A DNA stretch of 64,000 nt, taken from positions 4,092,001-4,156,000 of the forward strand of contig NC_066311.1 of NCBI RefSeq assembly GCF_905404315.1, read 5' to 3'. The position numbers were made by a program, and so were the translations under genes. The notes beneath the pieces were generated by a model. The model made no database searches. It had not been told where the DNA came from and saw only the letters and a program-made list of their open reading frames with translations. Below are positions 41,641 to 51,639 of this stretch, one piece after another (position 1 is the first letter of the stretch; every line of letters starts with the position of its first letter). The stretch comes from Leptidea sinapis (Eukaryota > Arthropoda > Insecta > Lepidoptera > Pieridae).

Positions 41641-41949
41641 CAAGGTAAAATCTCTCTAATTGAAGAAAATTTTCATAATTTTATTTTGAGAGATGAAACT
41701 GGTCTATTGCTTCCAGGTCAAAGTGACAGAGATACTTTCAAAAGAAAAGCTTTTGTGATTAGTGTTAGATTAGTGTTAGAAAACATAAAAAAAAATTTGC
41801 AGGTGTAGAGATTCCCAATAGAAGTGAAAACTTAGAACTATTAGTATTAAAAATTTAAATATCATAATGTTTAACAACAATTTAATTATTAATTACTTAT
41901 ATTTAACACTTATTTTGAATAATAATAATAATAATCATATCAATGTAGA
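41641..41949. other. unassigned
   Basis: AT-rich with (ATA)n near 41918; nothing else. Confidence 0.3.
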
Positions 41950-42530
41950 TGTGGCGTTCAGGTAGGTGCTCTAGGCCTCTTGGGGCGTTGGCGCCCCAAG
42001 AGGCCAAGAGCACCTACCTGAACCCAATAATCCCAAGATTATCCTGCCTAAAATCGGCAGGCTGTATTAGTCGTCATGCCAGCGTTAATGAAGTCATTTG
42101 CAAGGCATTTGCCGGTCTTAATATACCAGCTGTTTTACAGCCGAATGGTATTACCCGCCGCGATGGCAAATGTCCTGATGGAATGACGCTGGTGGCTTGG
42201 GCACTGGAAAGGGTGCTGTTGTGGGACGCGTCTTGCGTCTACACTTTGGCCTTCTCATGTCCAAGTTACGTTGAAGACAGCAAGCGTCGCAAATATCAGT
42301 GAGTCATACATCTTGTGCCGTTTGGTGTCGAGACACTTGGCCCGTGGGGCCCAGAGGCGCGGAGAATGTACAAAGTACTATCTTCGCGTCTCAATAAGGC
42401 TACTGCTGGCCAAGCCCTGGCAGCTATTTTGATCAACGGATCAGCCTTGCTATCCAACGCGGAAATGCTGCCAGTATTCTTGGTACGCTTCCACGTAATG
42501 ATAGTTTTAATTAAATGTAGTATTGTAAAT
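41950..42530 (+). pseudogene. retroelement endonuclease-like domain, copy 2, beginning in a 32-bp hairpin
   Basis: Translation from the hairpin reads ISRHASVNEVICKAFAGLNI, then RRDGKCPDGMTLVAWALERV, LLWDASCVYTLAFSCPSYV, a frameshift, and FGVETLGPWGPEARRMYKVL. The PDG...WD pair suggests a PD-(D/E)xK-like nuclease fold. Copy 2 extends further 5' than copy 1 (28243) and its 5' edge is a near-perfect inverted repeat: arms 41956-41987 and 41992-42023, 31 of 32 paired, TTGG loop. The 28.2-kb copy has its own, different fold-back. Confidence 0.62.
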
Positions 42531-42663
42531 ATAGTTTTCAATAATATATTAATAACATAAAACACTGTACATTTCAACAATGCACAGTATATACACATTG
42601 AACTTTTAACTAAATCTATTCAATTTCATTTATAAGATATACACAGCACTAATGTTGCACAAT

Positions 42664-42880
42664 ACGTCAGCTGTATAGCTATAGAGATACTGCTATAAGC
42701 ATTTCCGTAACGCAAATTCACGGGATTTCACCCATCCAAAAAGTGTCTAACTATATACCTATATTTATATATTTTTTTATTATTTGTTAATCGCGTGCGC
42801 CAGTCATGAGCATGTCGGTGACGCGAACTCATAAGATTTTCCCTTACCAAAAATTGCCCAACGCGGCTAAGGAAATTTTC
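42664..42880 (+). mobile_element. two-copy element 'gtcagctgtatagctatag'
   Basis: Second copy of 31079-31300; the AT-rich centre has diverged but both sides align. Confidence 0.6.
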
Positions 42881-42922
42881 GCTTCAAAAATCGCAGACTG
42901 TTAAAATAGTATCTTTCGTATG

Positions 42923-43198
42923 CCAATATTCAGTCTATCGCTTACTTGAGATAAAATCGTAACTATCGTTGAAATTATCGACGGTAACTCACCTTATCCG
43001 TACACGCTGTCTGTCAATGGGACGACGTATAGCTTACCAGCGATAGAAATTTGTATGGAAATTGCAATTCAATATAAGGCGATAAGAATGACTTATCGGG
43101 TATATTGCGACAGCTTCAGATTATTGACAGCTAATAACTGACAGTAGAAGGTAGTAATTTATCTCTATCTGTAGATAGTATATTAGGAACGGCCGTTA
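42923..43198 (+). mobile_element. AACGGCCGTTCCC MITE, left terminus missing
   Basis: It starts at 'ccaatattcagtctatcgct' and ends 'tattaggaacggccgtta'. A ~30-bp gap is present after 'atcgttgaaa'. Confidence 0.75.
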
Positions 43199-43724
43199 GT
43201 CGGGTAAAAACTTATCAGGTAATTTACAAATGCCTGCTCGTCTTCATTCACACCAGTGAGCTGACAAATGACGTTCTCTGAAGCGCGACAAAAGCCTGTG
43301 GTTGCGGAAACCACAAACAATTACTGAAACTTACTGATTGTGGGATTGTTAAGTGTTTCCTTTGTACAATTGGTACAATACACTATTAGAGGCCAGCTTT
43401 TGAATAGCGGTTTCTGTAGAGCAGTGGTTTATGGAAAAACATTTTTTGGGAATCTTATAGTAACAATAATAATCATATTACAACTTTATTGCAGACACAG
43501 ATATCCAAAGTACAATACAAATGCATCATTAATGTAAATAAATTACACGTGAAAATAAATCATTCTAAAAATGTTAAACTTTTACCAGACTATATAGAGC
43601 TAACAAACATAGAACAGCTAACTCTTTGAGCTCAAAGAGCTTAAAATCGTCGTAAGTACAATTTGAAGCGTTTAGGTAATGGAATTAGCGGGAAGTTGCA
43701 GGGATGACCTTTAGGGTCAACCGA
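43199..43724. other. unassigned
   Basis: No repeat recognised; includes a small 'tgtggttgcggaaaccacaa' inverted repeat at 43297-43317. Confidence 0.35.
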
Positions 43725-43884
43725 TTTCATATTTTCGAGTGATAAGCCTCACATCTGGGATTAATTACTCAAATAAAGCCGTTCCGTGCGAGCGCTCTTC
43801 TACAGAGCCAACCATTCGTGTGACGTTAAGTTCATAAAATATCTTGATATGTCTTTGTTCAACTCTCAGGTTGTGGCTTCATTT
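43725..43884 (-). mobile_element. tRNA-like SINE with deletion in the head
   Basis: 'aagcctcacatctgggatta', a shortened head ('gttccgtgcgagcgctcttc') and 'tcaactctcaggttgtggct'. A LINE tail begins directly at 43885. Confidence 0.6.
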
Positions 43885-44345
43885 TTTTTTGTGGAGGACA
43901 AACGAGCGCACGGGTCACCTGGTGTTAAGTGATCACCGCCGCCCACTTTCTCTTGCAACCAGGGGAATCACGGGAGCGTTGTCGGCCTTCAAGGAAGTAC
44001 GCGCTTTTTTTGAAGGTACTCATGTCGTATCGTCCCGGAAACACCACACAAGGAAGCTCATTCCACAGCTTTGTAGTACGTGGAATAAAGGTCCTTGAAA
44101 ACCGCACTGTGGAGTACCGCCACACATCCAGATGGTGTGGATGATATCCTAACTTGTGGCGTGTCGTACGAAGGTGTAATTCGGCAGCATGAATCATGTG
44201 AAACAGCTCTACGTAACACTTCCATAAATTCGGTAGAAGACACACAATGAAGCGAGACGTCTCCTCGCAACGCCAAGAGATCCAGCCGTTTACAGAGCAC
44301 TGGGTCCCCGACAATTAGAGCTGCTCTGCATTGCACTTGGTCAAA
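43885..44345 (-). pseudogene. LINE (Jockey/CR1-like) ORF C-terminus, longest 'LWNELP' copy
   Basis: Minus-strand frames give GDPVLCKRLDLLALRGDVSL at ~44285, then the FYRIYG-type block, and later RTFIPRTTKLWNELPCVVFP followed by GRYDMSTFKKSAYFLEGRQR. This is the canonical ending of a Jockey/CR1-like reverse transcriptase. About 130 codons are open in one frame with shifts at both ends. The catalytic core is absent. A fragment in opposite orientation abuts at 44345. Confidence 0.82.
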
Positions 44346-44425
44346 TGGATTGATGAGGGCGGCGGTGATCGTAACACCAGGTGACCCGTACGCTCATTTA
44401 TCCTCCTTTTCCATAACAAAACCAT
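44345..44425 (+). mobile_element. LWNELP LINE extreme 3' end, inverted neighbour
   Basis: 'gggcggcggtgatcgtaaca' to 'ttatcctccttttccataac' is the last ~75 bp of the family in plus orientation. Confidence 0.65.
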
Positions 44426-44796
44426 AAGTGCGTCATAGCTATATGTTAGGGTGACAACCTAACATCAAGTTAAGCTAACATAACTAACATAGACACCACA
44501 ATTATATTATCATGGCGTACCATCTCCATAGCGCTCGAACCTTTATAAAACTCAAGTCCATTCACCTCACAGTTTTTGCTTCACGATGAGTTCAACTGTT
44601 AGTAGTTTTGACTACGCTTTGCTGTACTATGACGTAATATTACTCGGTATCGTACGATAAGTACCGCCATGAGTTGAGGACCATTTAACGACCTGGGAAC
44701 GGCACGGAAAGAATCTCCTGCCATATTTTGTTGGTATTCATATTTTTACAGTTACAATATTCTATCAACAATATTATACGATACGTTATATTTGAT
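44426..44796. other. unassigned
   Basis: No recognised element. Confidence 0.3.
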
Positions 44797-45125
44797 ACAC
44801 CCAGCGCATTACAATGCAGTGCCGCTCAGGATTGAACCAGTGGAAGGCTGCTTTGCACAGGATGCCGGCTAGGTTATGGGTACCATAACGGCGCCTATTT
44901 CTGCCGTGAAGCAGGAAATGTGTAGACATTACTGTGTTTCAGCCTGAAGGGTGTCGTAGATACTGAAATTACTGGGCAAATGATACTTGACAGCTTAAGT
45001 CTCAAGGTGACGAACGTGATTGTACTACTGCCACTGCAATGCATTGTAATGGGCAGGGCGTATCAATTACCATCAGGTGAACGTCCTGCGTCTCGTCCCA
45101 TATTTTCATAAAAAAAGGAAAATAG
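44797..45125 (+). mobile_element. GCCGG/CGTCC repeat preceded by a 40-bp inverted piece of itself
   Basis: 44797-44836 ('gcattacaatgcagtgccgc') is a minus-oriented fragment. From 44837 a nearly complete plus copy runs from 'ccagtggaaggctgctttgc' to 'cccatattttcataaaaaaa'. The arrangement resembles a 5' inversion, a known by-product of target-primed reverse transcription. Confidence 0.75.
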
Positions 45126-45214
45126 TAAAAAAAAAATTGTGTAAAAAATATAAAAAAAATACCTACCAGCATCTTTGCATATTATATTAAAAAGTTATTT
45201 CTCCTAAGTTTTCT

Positions 45215-45430
45215 AAGTGTGGTTTTCAAGGAGATTTCTTCCACGTACCACAAAGCTGTGGAATGATCTTCCTTGTGTGGTGTTTCCGGGACGATACGAC
45301 ATGGGTACCTTCAAAAAAAGGGCGTACACCTTCCTTAAAGGCAACTGGCAACGCTCCTGAGATTCTTCTGGTGTTGCAAGAGATTGTGGGCGGCGGTGAT
45401 CACTCTGTTTGTCCTCCTATTCCATAAAAA
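45215..45430 (+). mobile_element. LINE 3' end, 'LWNELP' family
   Basis: 'tgtggttttcaaggagattt', 'gtgtttccgggacgatacga' and an A-run at 45428. Confidence 0.75.
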
Positions 45431-45544
45431 AAAAAGTTGACATTAAAATGTCTAGTCTAAAATTTTAACATAGAAATATTACATATGTAATATAGTATGT
45501 ATTACGTATTAGTTCAATGAACCTACCATACTAAAGCTTTATAT

Positions 45545-45757
45545 ATTTTATACGTCTAGAGTCTCTTGTTGTTAGACAACCGATAAAAATAGGCCATTAA
45601 TATTAGTTTAGTGTGCGGACAAGCTATGTCTTAAGCTACTCGCGATTTGTATGACACTTTGTGTCAGTGTGCGTGAATCAAAATAAAGATTACTTTTAAA
45701 CTCAATTTTTTTGACGTTTTCACATATGTCATAGTCTATCTAGACGTATATATTATC
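45545..45757 (+). mobile_element. TTATACGTCTAGATAG MITE
   Basis: Left 'ttttatacgtctagagtctc', right 'gtctatctagacgtatatat'. Slightly shorter than the 14.2-kb copy. Confidence 0.7.
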
Positions 45758-45927
45758 GTAGACTTAACCATGATTTAGTTGTTTGAATGCGTTTATGGCG
45801 ACATTAAAGTACGATAAACAATATTATTTTTGGGAATAGAGTATAAGTCTGTACTTTTAAAAAAGATAGATAAAGGTAGGGTTGTAAAAAAGTATCAGTC
45901 ATCATTATATTTAAATACTTAATACAT

Positions 45928-46660
45928 CTTAGATTAAGGATTTGTCGCAAAGTGCGGCAACTAATACTACGCCTAAGTGGGCGTACTCGAGCCAGTCTCG
46001 AGCAATGTGTGACGTTGACGTGCAACATGTTCAGTTAAACCTTGCTAATAATTGAATCTAATATGGTTAAATCTATGGGTTACGTAGTAAAATTTTGTAA
46101 AAATAACACTACAAGAAATAATAAAGACACTAGGATTACTTATAATCGGAAAGTATTTTATATTTTATAAATTTTAATGTAAAATAACACAAAGCGAATG
46201 TTACAAAATTTGAAAGATGCCATTGAGTGTCATGATGCCACGCACACAAGCATCTAATATTTGCCGTAATAGAAAAAAGTGTGTATGTACTTATGTATGC
46301 ACGCAAGAAGTTATACTTCTTTGGCCTAACGAAGCAAAAATCATTAAAATGATTTATTCCTCGTATTATTCTACGTTTTTAAAAGAACAATTTTATAAAA
46401 ATCTTGCAAAGATGGCTTTGACAATTAATTATTAAATATTGAATACGGCTGTATGCACATAATGGACGAAGAAACCAAAAAAAAAAAATAACGACGAGCA
46501 AACGTCAGAAAATATTAGGAACCAACTTCAACCTGTTACTTATGTGTTGTCGTTACAGCACGCGTATCTTAAAATTTCACTCACATCATTTTTTCATAAC
46601 GCACCTAAAGAAGTATAACTTGAAAAAGCTATTGTTCTTAGGTAGTGCGGTACCTTAAGT
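45928..46660 (+). mobile_element. P-element-like MITE split by another element
   Basis: 'cttagattaaggatttgtcg' to 'aatatttgccgtaat' (46270), then the inserted 'cttatgtatgcacgcaagaa' element (46276-46625), then 'aaagctattgttcttaggta' to 46660. The THAP-type start at 46075 reads MGYVVKFCKNNTTRNNKDTR: the first zinc-binding Cys is replaced by Tyr, so the finger is dead. The terminal right repeat is lost. Confidence 0.7.
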
Positions 46661-46674
46661 TGTTTATATTGACT

Positions 46675-46988
46675 AACTAGCTGACCCAGCAAACGTTGTA
46701 TTGCCGAAATTAAAATCGCGATACAAAAGTAACTGTTGATCGTAGATGGGTGAAAATTTGAAGTTGTATGTATTTTTTAATGCTGACTCATAATCAAACA
46801 AATTTAAAAAAAAAATATAAAAAAAAATTGCCGTTAACTACCCTTAACATTTAGGAGGATGAAAAATAGATGTTGTCCGATTCTCAGACCTACCCAATAT
46901 GCACTCCAAATTTCATGAGAATCTGTCAAGCCGTTTCGAAGGAGTTTAACTACAAACACCGCGACATGAGAATTGTATATATTAGATA
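46675..46988 (+). mobile_element. AGCTGACCC family A element, full length
   Basis: It runs from 'aactagctgacccagcaaac' to 'gagaattgtatatattagat'. Closest to the 29.97-kb copy. Confidence 0.7.
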
Positions 46989-47925
46989 TAAAGTTTAATA
47001 TCAAACGTATATGTTCACGGATTCGCTCTGTTCTTATCTCAATATTAATGCGAAATCGTGGTAATAAATACATGTTGATTTTTATTTAATAACCGAATGA
47101 CTTCCTAAACAAAAACTGGCTGCGTGTATGCAGTTATGTACGGTTGTTTGGCGAATTGAATCGCAAACTACATGAGATGTTACAAAGATATTCACACGTC
47201 GCGTTTGAACTTTCAAATACGCCGCAGATGAAAAGTTTGATAGGGAAATCTTTTTTATGGGAGACAGCGAACAAATGGTCATGGTTGGTGATCAAAGATG
47301 TTAGGGTCCCACTAGGGTCACCAAAGACGTTAAATAAATGGATTAAAATATCATAGAGGATATAATTCAAAATATAACAAAAGCTATGGCAAGATTAGTC
47401 GTTTGCCAGTGACAATATTACACTTTTCCATATCAACCATATTCCATGTGTCGAAATCATAAAATTTGTGAGTCGATAGATCTGTTTGTTGACAAATTAT
47501 TTGAATAAGAAGAGAAGAAGCAGAGCTCTTTTGAGATTGTTGAGATTACGAAGTAAGAGATTGTAGATAATTATTTCTTTTGTTTTCTTTTTTGTGTTTA
47601 TTAATTGTTTGATTTTTATAAATTTAATTTACTCCAACTAGCCATAATATAAAGAACATTGTTTATTTCTCTTTAGTTTCAATTAGTATTGCATAAACAT
47701 ATTTTTTTTGGACCTAGGATTGAATACCTCAAAGTTTTACACAGTAAGATGTGGATAGCGTATCTGACTACAATTTTATTAGACTTATATGTTATTTCTT
47801 TATGTACCTACTTTTAAAATTCTATATTTTTTGCACTATGTAGATGTTTTAACATATTCCAAAAAAAACATATTGTTTTAATAAATATTAATTAACACAG
47901 CACGAATCTATCATAAATCGCGTTT
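46989..47925. other. repeat-poor; one coding-like frame
   Basis: A plus frame ending TAG near 47356 reads VRLFGELNRKLHEMLQRYSH then VAFELSNTPQMKSLIGKSFL and WETANKWSWLVIKDVRVPLG, about 75 codons. Composition is protein-like (several W, balanced charge). No family recognised and no ATG at a sensible place. It may be an old TE fragment. Confidence 0.3.
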
Positions 47926-48085
47926 TTTGTTTACAATAACCAATCTTGTTTAGAACCAAACCGCATAATGATACCTCGAGTATTGTAAACACAAGTGGCT
48001 ATCATGTTTCAAGTGGCCGGCGCTGTTTTGGCGCGAAAACAGCCAGGTGGCTTCTGCAGGCGCGCGGTACGTGTTTGCATATCAG
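47926..48085. promoter_or_regulatory. cluster of transcription-factor-like motifs with an E2F palindrome
   Basis: In 160 bp: forkhead-like TTTGTTTAC (47926) and TGTAAACA (47984), RUNX-like AACCGCA (47959), E2F-type TTTTGGCGCGAAAA (48026-48039) inside a 22-bp palindrome, E-box CAGGTG (48044), CpG-rich 'ggcgcgcggtacgtg' and POU-like TTTGCATAT (48074). These are motif matches only. The block stands out in GC and lacks a repeat partner in the window. Confidence 0.35.
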
Positions 48086-48584
48086 AGGTTAATAATACAT
48101 TCCTAAAAAATATTACAAAAAACTATTTTTCAAAAACAAAAAATATATTTTAAAAAAAATATGTTTACATGACTCAACTTCCGTTCGCCTCGCCCGATCA
48201 CACTTTTCGTAACGCTCTCGTCACGCATTCACCAGCCTGCTCCCAAAGTCAAGCGTCAAGACAATCAAGTCTTACAGAACTAAGTACAATACTCGCCAAT
48301 CAATTTAAATATAGCACAACGATTAATTAACGGCTACAGAAATAAACAAACCAGTTATATAACATTAATCGATACCTAGTCAAAGACACAAAAACTCTAG
48401 CAGATCTATTATTGACTCGATGATCTAGCTGGATCTAGTTCTAGGCAGATAAAAACTAGTCTTCGACCTACTAGAGAACCCGTTAGGTTTTTTTCGAATT
48501 AAGTTCGGTTATTCCTCTGTAGTAGACTATGGGAACCTTTGTACTTACGCATGCAACATATTATTATGTTTTTTAAGTTATACA
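48086..48584. other. unassigned, partly GC-richer
   Basis: 48180-48290 is GC-richer ('cttccgttcgcctcgcccga') and could be part of the same regulatory region or a 5' UTR; no exon can be drawn. Confidence 0.3.
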
Positions 48585-48725
48585 TCTTTAGGCGCGTTAT
48601 GAAAAAAGTATGAGAGTGAAATTTTAAAATGCGCGCACATCACTGTAACACAAAAGTAACAGGTTGAAGTTGTTTCCTAAAATTTTCTGACGTTTGCGTT
48701 ATTCGTTATTCATCTTACATTATTT
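48585..48725 (-). mobile_element. element 'cttatgtatgcacgcaagaa', right part
   Basis: Inverse of the 46.5-46.62 kb portion ('gttatgaaaaaagtatgaga', 'aacaggttgaagttg'). Confidence 0.55.
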
Positions 48726-48734
48726 TATTATATG

Positions 48735-48785
48735 TCAAAGGTATGCTCGTCTCGTCCCTTATTTTTCATAAAAAAAAAGTTTTTT
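48735..48785 (+). mobile_element. GCCGG/CGTCC repeat, 3' tail only
   Basis: 'gtatgctcgtctcgtccctt' followed by 'atttttcataaaaaa': an extreme 5' truncation. Confidence 0.65.
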
Positions 48786-49189
48786 TTATTTAATAATAAT
48801 TTTTTAATAAATTGAATTAAATAAACAAAAATCTGTGCTTTTCGCTTTCGCTGTCGTCACAAACTGATATAAATCAAGACTCAAACGAGTCATATTATAC
48901 GATGGAACCTACGTGAAGGTACTAGGTTCGATAACCCAAAAAAAAACTTTTAATAAGTAGCATTAATTACTCAGTATTAATTATAAAGACCTTGAATTGT
49001 CTGTAATTAAACACAAATAAGACTCGATAAACAACATTACTAATTGTTGTAAAAAAAACAACCAGTCAGGCGTGAGTTTATTGCCTTACTGATGGTTCCG
49101 TATCTATGCTCTATGGGGTACTGATTATTATTAAGTTTAAGGTTTTTAGATCGTCATTTGTTACCTACGTATTTTTTTGCGATTGATTG
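48786..49189. other. unassigned
   Basis: AT-rich; nothing recognised. Confidence 0.3.
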
Positions 49190-49465
49190 CATGGTAAAGG
49201 TTACTATAACATAAATGACTTTCTTAATGATACCACAGATTGGGAATGGTGCGACCATCCTCAGGCTATCAAATAATAAGTTTTATTGTACAATGATATA
49301 TTGTAATCATATTTTTTATGAAAAGAAAAGAAGCCCGCTGAGTTTGTTGAGCCCGTTCTTCTCAGGTCTGAGGAGAATACTATTTCGAATTGATGGTAGG
49401 TTTTGACTTTCAATAAGTGATTTTGTATCTTATTTTGAATAAAAATATTTGAATTTAAATTTGAT
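49190..49465 (+). mobile_element. LINE 3' UTR, 'GRVSKSFV' family
   Basis: From 'ggtaaaggttactataacat' through 'cgctgagtttgttgagcccg' to 'gaataaaaatatttgaattt'. Confidence 0.72.
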
Positions 49466-49579
49466 CCGGCCAAGCATTAACGCCGTAATTCTTTTGACTT
49501 TACTAAAATTTAATTAAAACTATATTAATTAGCTTGGCTAATCTGAAGTTTGCAGAGAGAGAGAGAAAAGAGTGTTCCC

Positions 49580-49655
49580 TTTTCTAAAAGGCCGTAAGCG
49601 CTCCTGTGATTCCTCTGCTGTTGCAAGAAGTTGTCCTCTTAATCCATGAAAAAAA
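49580..49655 (+). mobile_element. LWNELP LINE tail, very short
   Basis: 'gctcctgtgattcctctgct' and 'gttgtcctcttaatccatga' plus A-run. Confidence 0.55.
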
Positions 49656-49924
49656 AATAGGCTTCAAATTTCATAGCAATTGGTACAGCCGTTTTGGAGA
49701 CCATAAATTATAAGAAAATGAGCGAACGTTATGAGGTGGCCAATGTACATTTTTAGTTGACAATCTAAACATTAATTATTTACCTATACAAAACATTATG
49801 ATTTGAATTCTGAATTTTGTTCACCGCTCAAGAACCATGCCAATTCATCAGATTATGCATTCTATTAGGTAATATAATAAGGGTTATTATTTGATTGTGG
49901 GTGTCCTATTCGCGAAGTCTTATA

Positions 49925-50255
49925 GCGTTCTACGTGTCACATATAATAATGCGTTTAGGAGGCTGTTGGGGCTACCGTGGCGTTGAAGTACTTCTGAAAG
50001 GTTTGCTGATGCATTTGTGGACGGTTTCCATGCCATAATGCGCAAAAAGCGGTCTCCATCTTGCAGCGTCTACGGGTAAGCCGTAACAGCATCCTAAAGA
50101 TGGTTGCTGCCAGAGCTGACTGTTCCTTCCAGAAACACTGGATACAGTTAGCTCTAGGTTTATGAATATATTTTACTAATAATAGTAACATACTAGCGCT
50201 CTACAAAGCGCAGGTCCGGCCACACATGGAGTATTGCAGTCATCTCTGGTCTGTA
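49925..50255 (+). pseudogene. LINE ORF fragments of two families joined
   Basis: 49935-50165 reads YNNAFRRLLGLPWR, then FADAFVDGFHAIMRKKRSPS and RADCSFQKHWIQLALGL, a recognisable segment near the end of a lepidopteran LINE ORF. From 50193 a different RT segment reads ALYKAQVRPHMEYCSHLWS, which belongs just upstream of the 'RRAARIVGDP' part of the LWNELP family. They are unrelated parts in one orientation, so two insertions or a deletion joined them. Confidence 0.65.
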
Positions 50256-50514
50256 AAATAAAATAAAATGAATAAATAATCATTGACTATGGATCTCTAA
50301 TTAATAGTTTGGTTCAGACAACTTTATAAGCCCTTAATAGAGAACTGATCTGAACATATTTCGTGAGACTACTTTTTCATAATTTCCAGTTTTAACCTGG
50401 TTATTGATATGTTAGTTGGTTGCCTTTATCCTTTGTGGAGTTTAACTTGATTCCAACTTCGAAATATTGCAGATATATTTTTTAATTACGATTTAGTGAC
50501 GTTATTGTCAAATT

Positions 50515-50790
50515 CATTTTCATCTACTTTACAGTTGATAACCTGCTCAAGTCCAATATTTGCATATAAAGAAAATTGACTTGAAATGTCGCTCTCGTAA
50601 ATCTAAACAATATGTTATGTTTTTAAAGTGATAACCTTCACTTCTAGGATTAATACACAAATAAAATTTTATGAACGATGCGGGACTCGAACCTACGATC
50701 TCTCGCGTTCCGTGCGAGTGCTCTGCCAACTGAGGTCCTGTACCACAACCTGAGAGTTGAACAAAGCATACAAGATTTTATGACGAATTA
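50515..50790 (-). mobile_element. tRNA-like repeat, body plus truncated head
   Basis: 'gttgataacctgctcaagtc' to 'ccttcacttctaggatta', then a head at 50673-50735 cut after 'gctctgccaactgagg'. The end piece 'caacctgagagttgaacaaa' is plus-oriented, so the head is joined to an inverted fragment. Confidence 0.65.
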
Positions 50791-50924
50791 AAAACACAAC
50801 AAATTGTTTAGATTAAACGTTTTCGTCAAATTAAACATTTTCGTCAAATTAAAAGATGGGAAGATAATTTACGAACAGGATGGAGAAGGTAAGTTAGGTA
50901 CTTAAATAATTTTACATAAAGATT

Positions 50925-51260
50925 TAAATAAACATCAATCTATCAATGACTACACGTTTCGAACAATCAAGTGAATATGTTTTTAAATATATCGCGGAAC
51001 ATAAAGAGCTACTTCTCAACGCGTTAAGGAACATATTAGCGCTGTCAAAAATAACGATCCTAAAATATTTGCAATAGCCGAACACTTGCTTAAAGCCGGT
51101 ACCAATGGATCGAGCTGTATAACCCATGCGTGATTTCTGCTGAACATCCAACGACTTGTTAGAGAAGTTATTGAAATTAAAAAGCTTCCTAACAATTTTC
51201 ATAGGGAGGATGGTTTTAGAATAGCGCAAATATGGAATCCCGTTGTCTCATTCTGCAGTA
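50925..51260 (+). pseudogene. Penelope-like element, GIY-YIG endonuclease region remnant
   Basis: One frame reads KEHISAVKNNDPKIFAIAEH from ~51020 and another REVIEIKKLPNNFHREDGFR from ~51162. These two blocks, ~35 residues apart, are the characteristic C-terminal part of Penelope-like retroelement proteins after the GIY-YIG motif ('..H...(V/I)(K/R)N.D....IA(E/Q)H' and 'EIIEI.K...N.NR(E/D)DG'). Stops and a frameshift separate them, so the element is dead. The RT domain is absent. Confidence 0.62.
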
Positions 51261-51639
51261 CAAATGCAACAAAAATACTCGAAAGTATGGACATCGTCAG
51301 TAGTGCGTATCGTGAATTAGGGAATCAATGACCAAAACGAATTAGACAGGTTGATGTACTATTGAGTCAATGTGTAGAGTTTCTTGTCGCCTTGTCGCAG
51401 TTCCGCCGCGACCATGATTCATGCAATTGGATGGAAATATCGGCATGAAATCAATAAATCGTTTTTTTTAGAGAGTTTTGCTAGGCTGGTAACAGATAAG
51501 TGCAGAGATCATCTGAGATGGATCGGTCTCTCATGAAATCCTTGAAATGCACTAATGTCGCCGACCAAAACCCTCCAAAAATCAAATCGTTCTTTAGAAT
51601 CGGAAATTGGAAATCTGTTGTAAGAAATACACATGAAAT

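Noticed and set aside
50850..50900. Exon ending 'gaacaggatggagaag|gtaag'
   Set aside because: The donor is good, but no pyrimidine-rich acceptor lies upstream and the preceding sequence is a short tandem duplication of 'acattttcgtcaaatta'.
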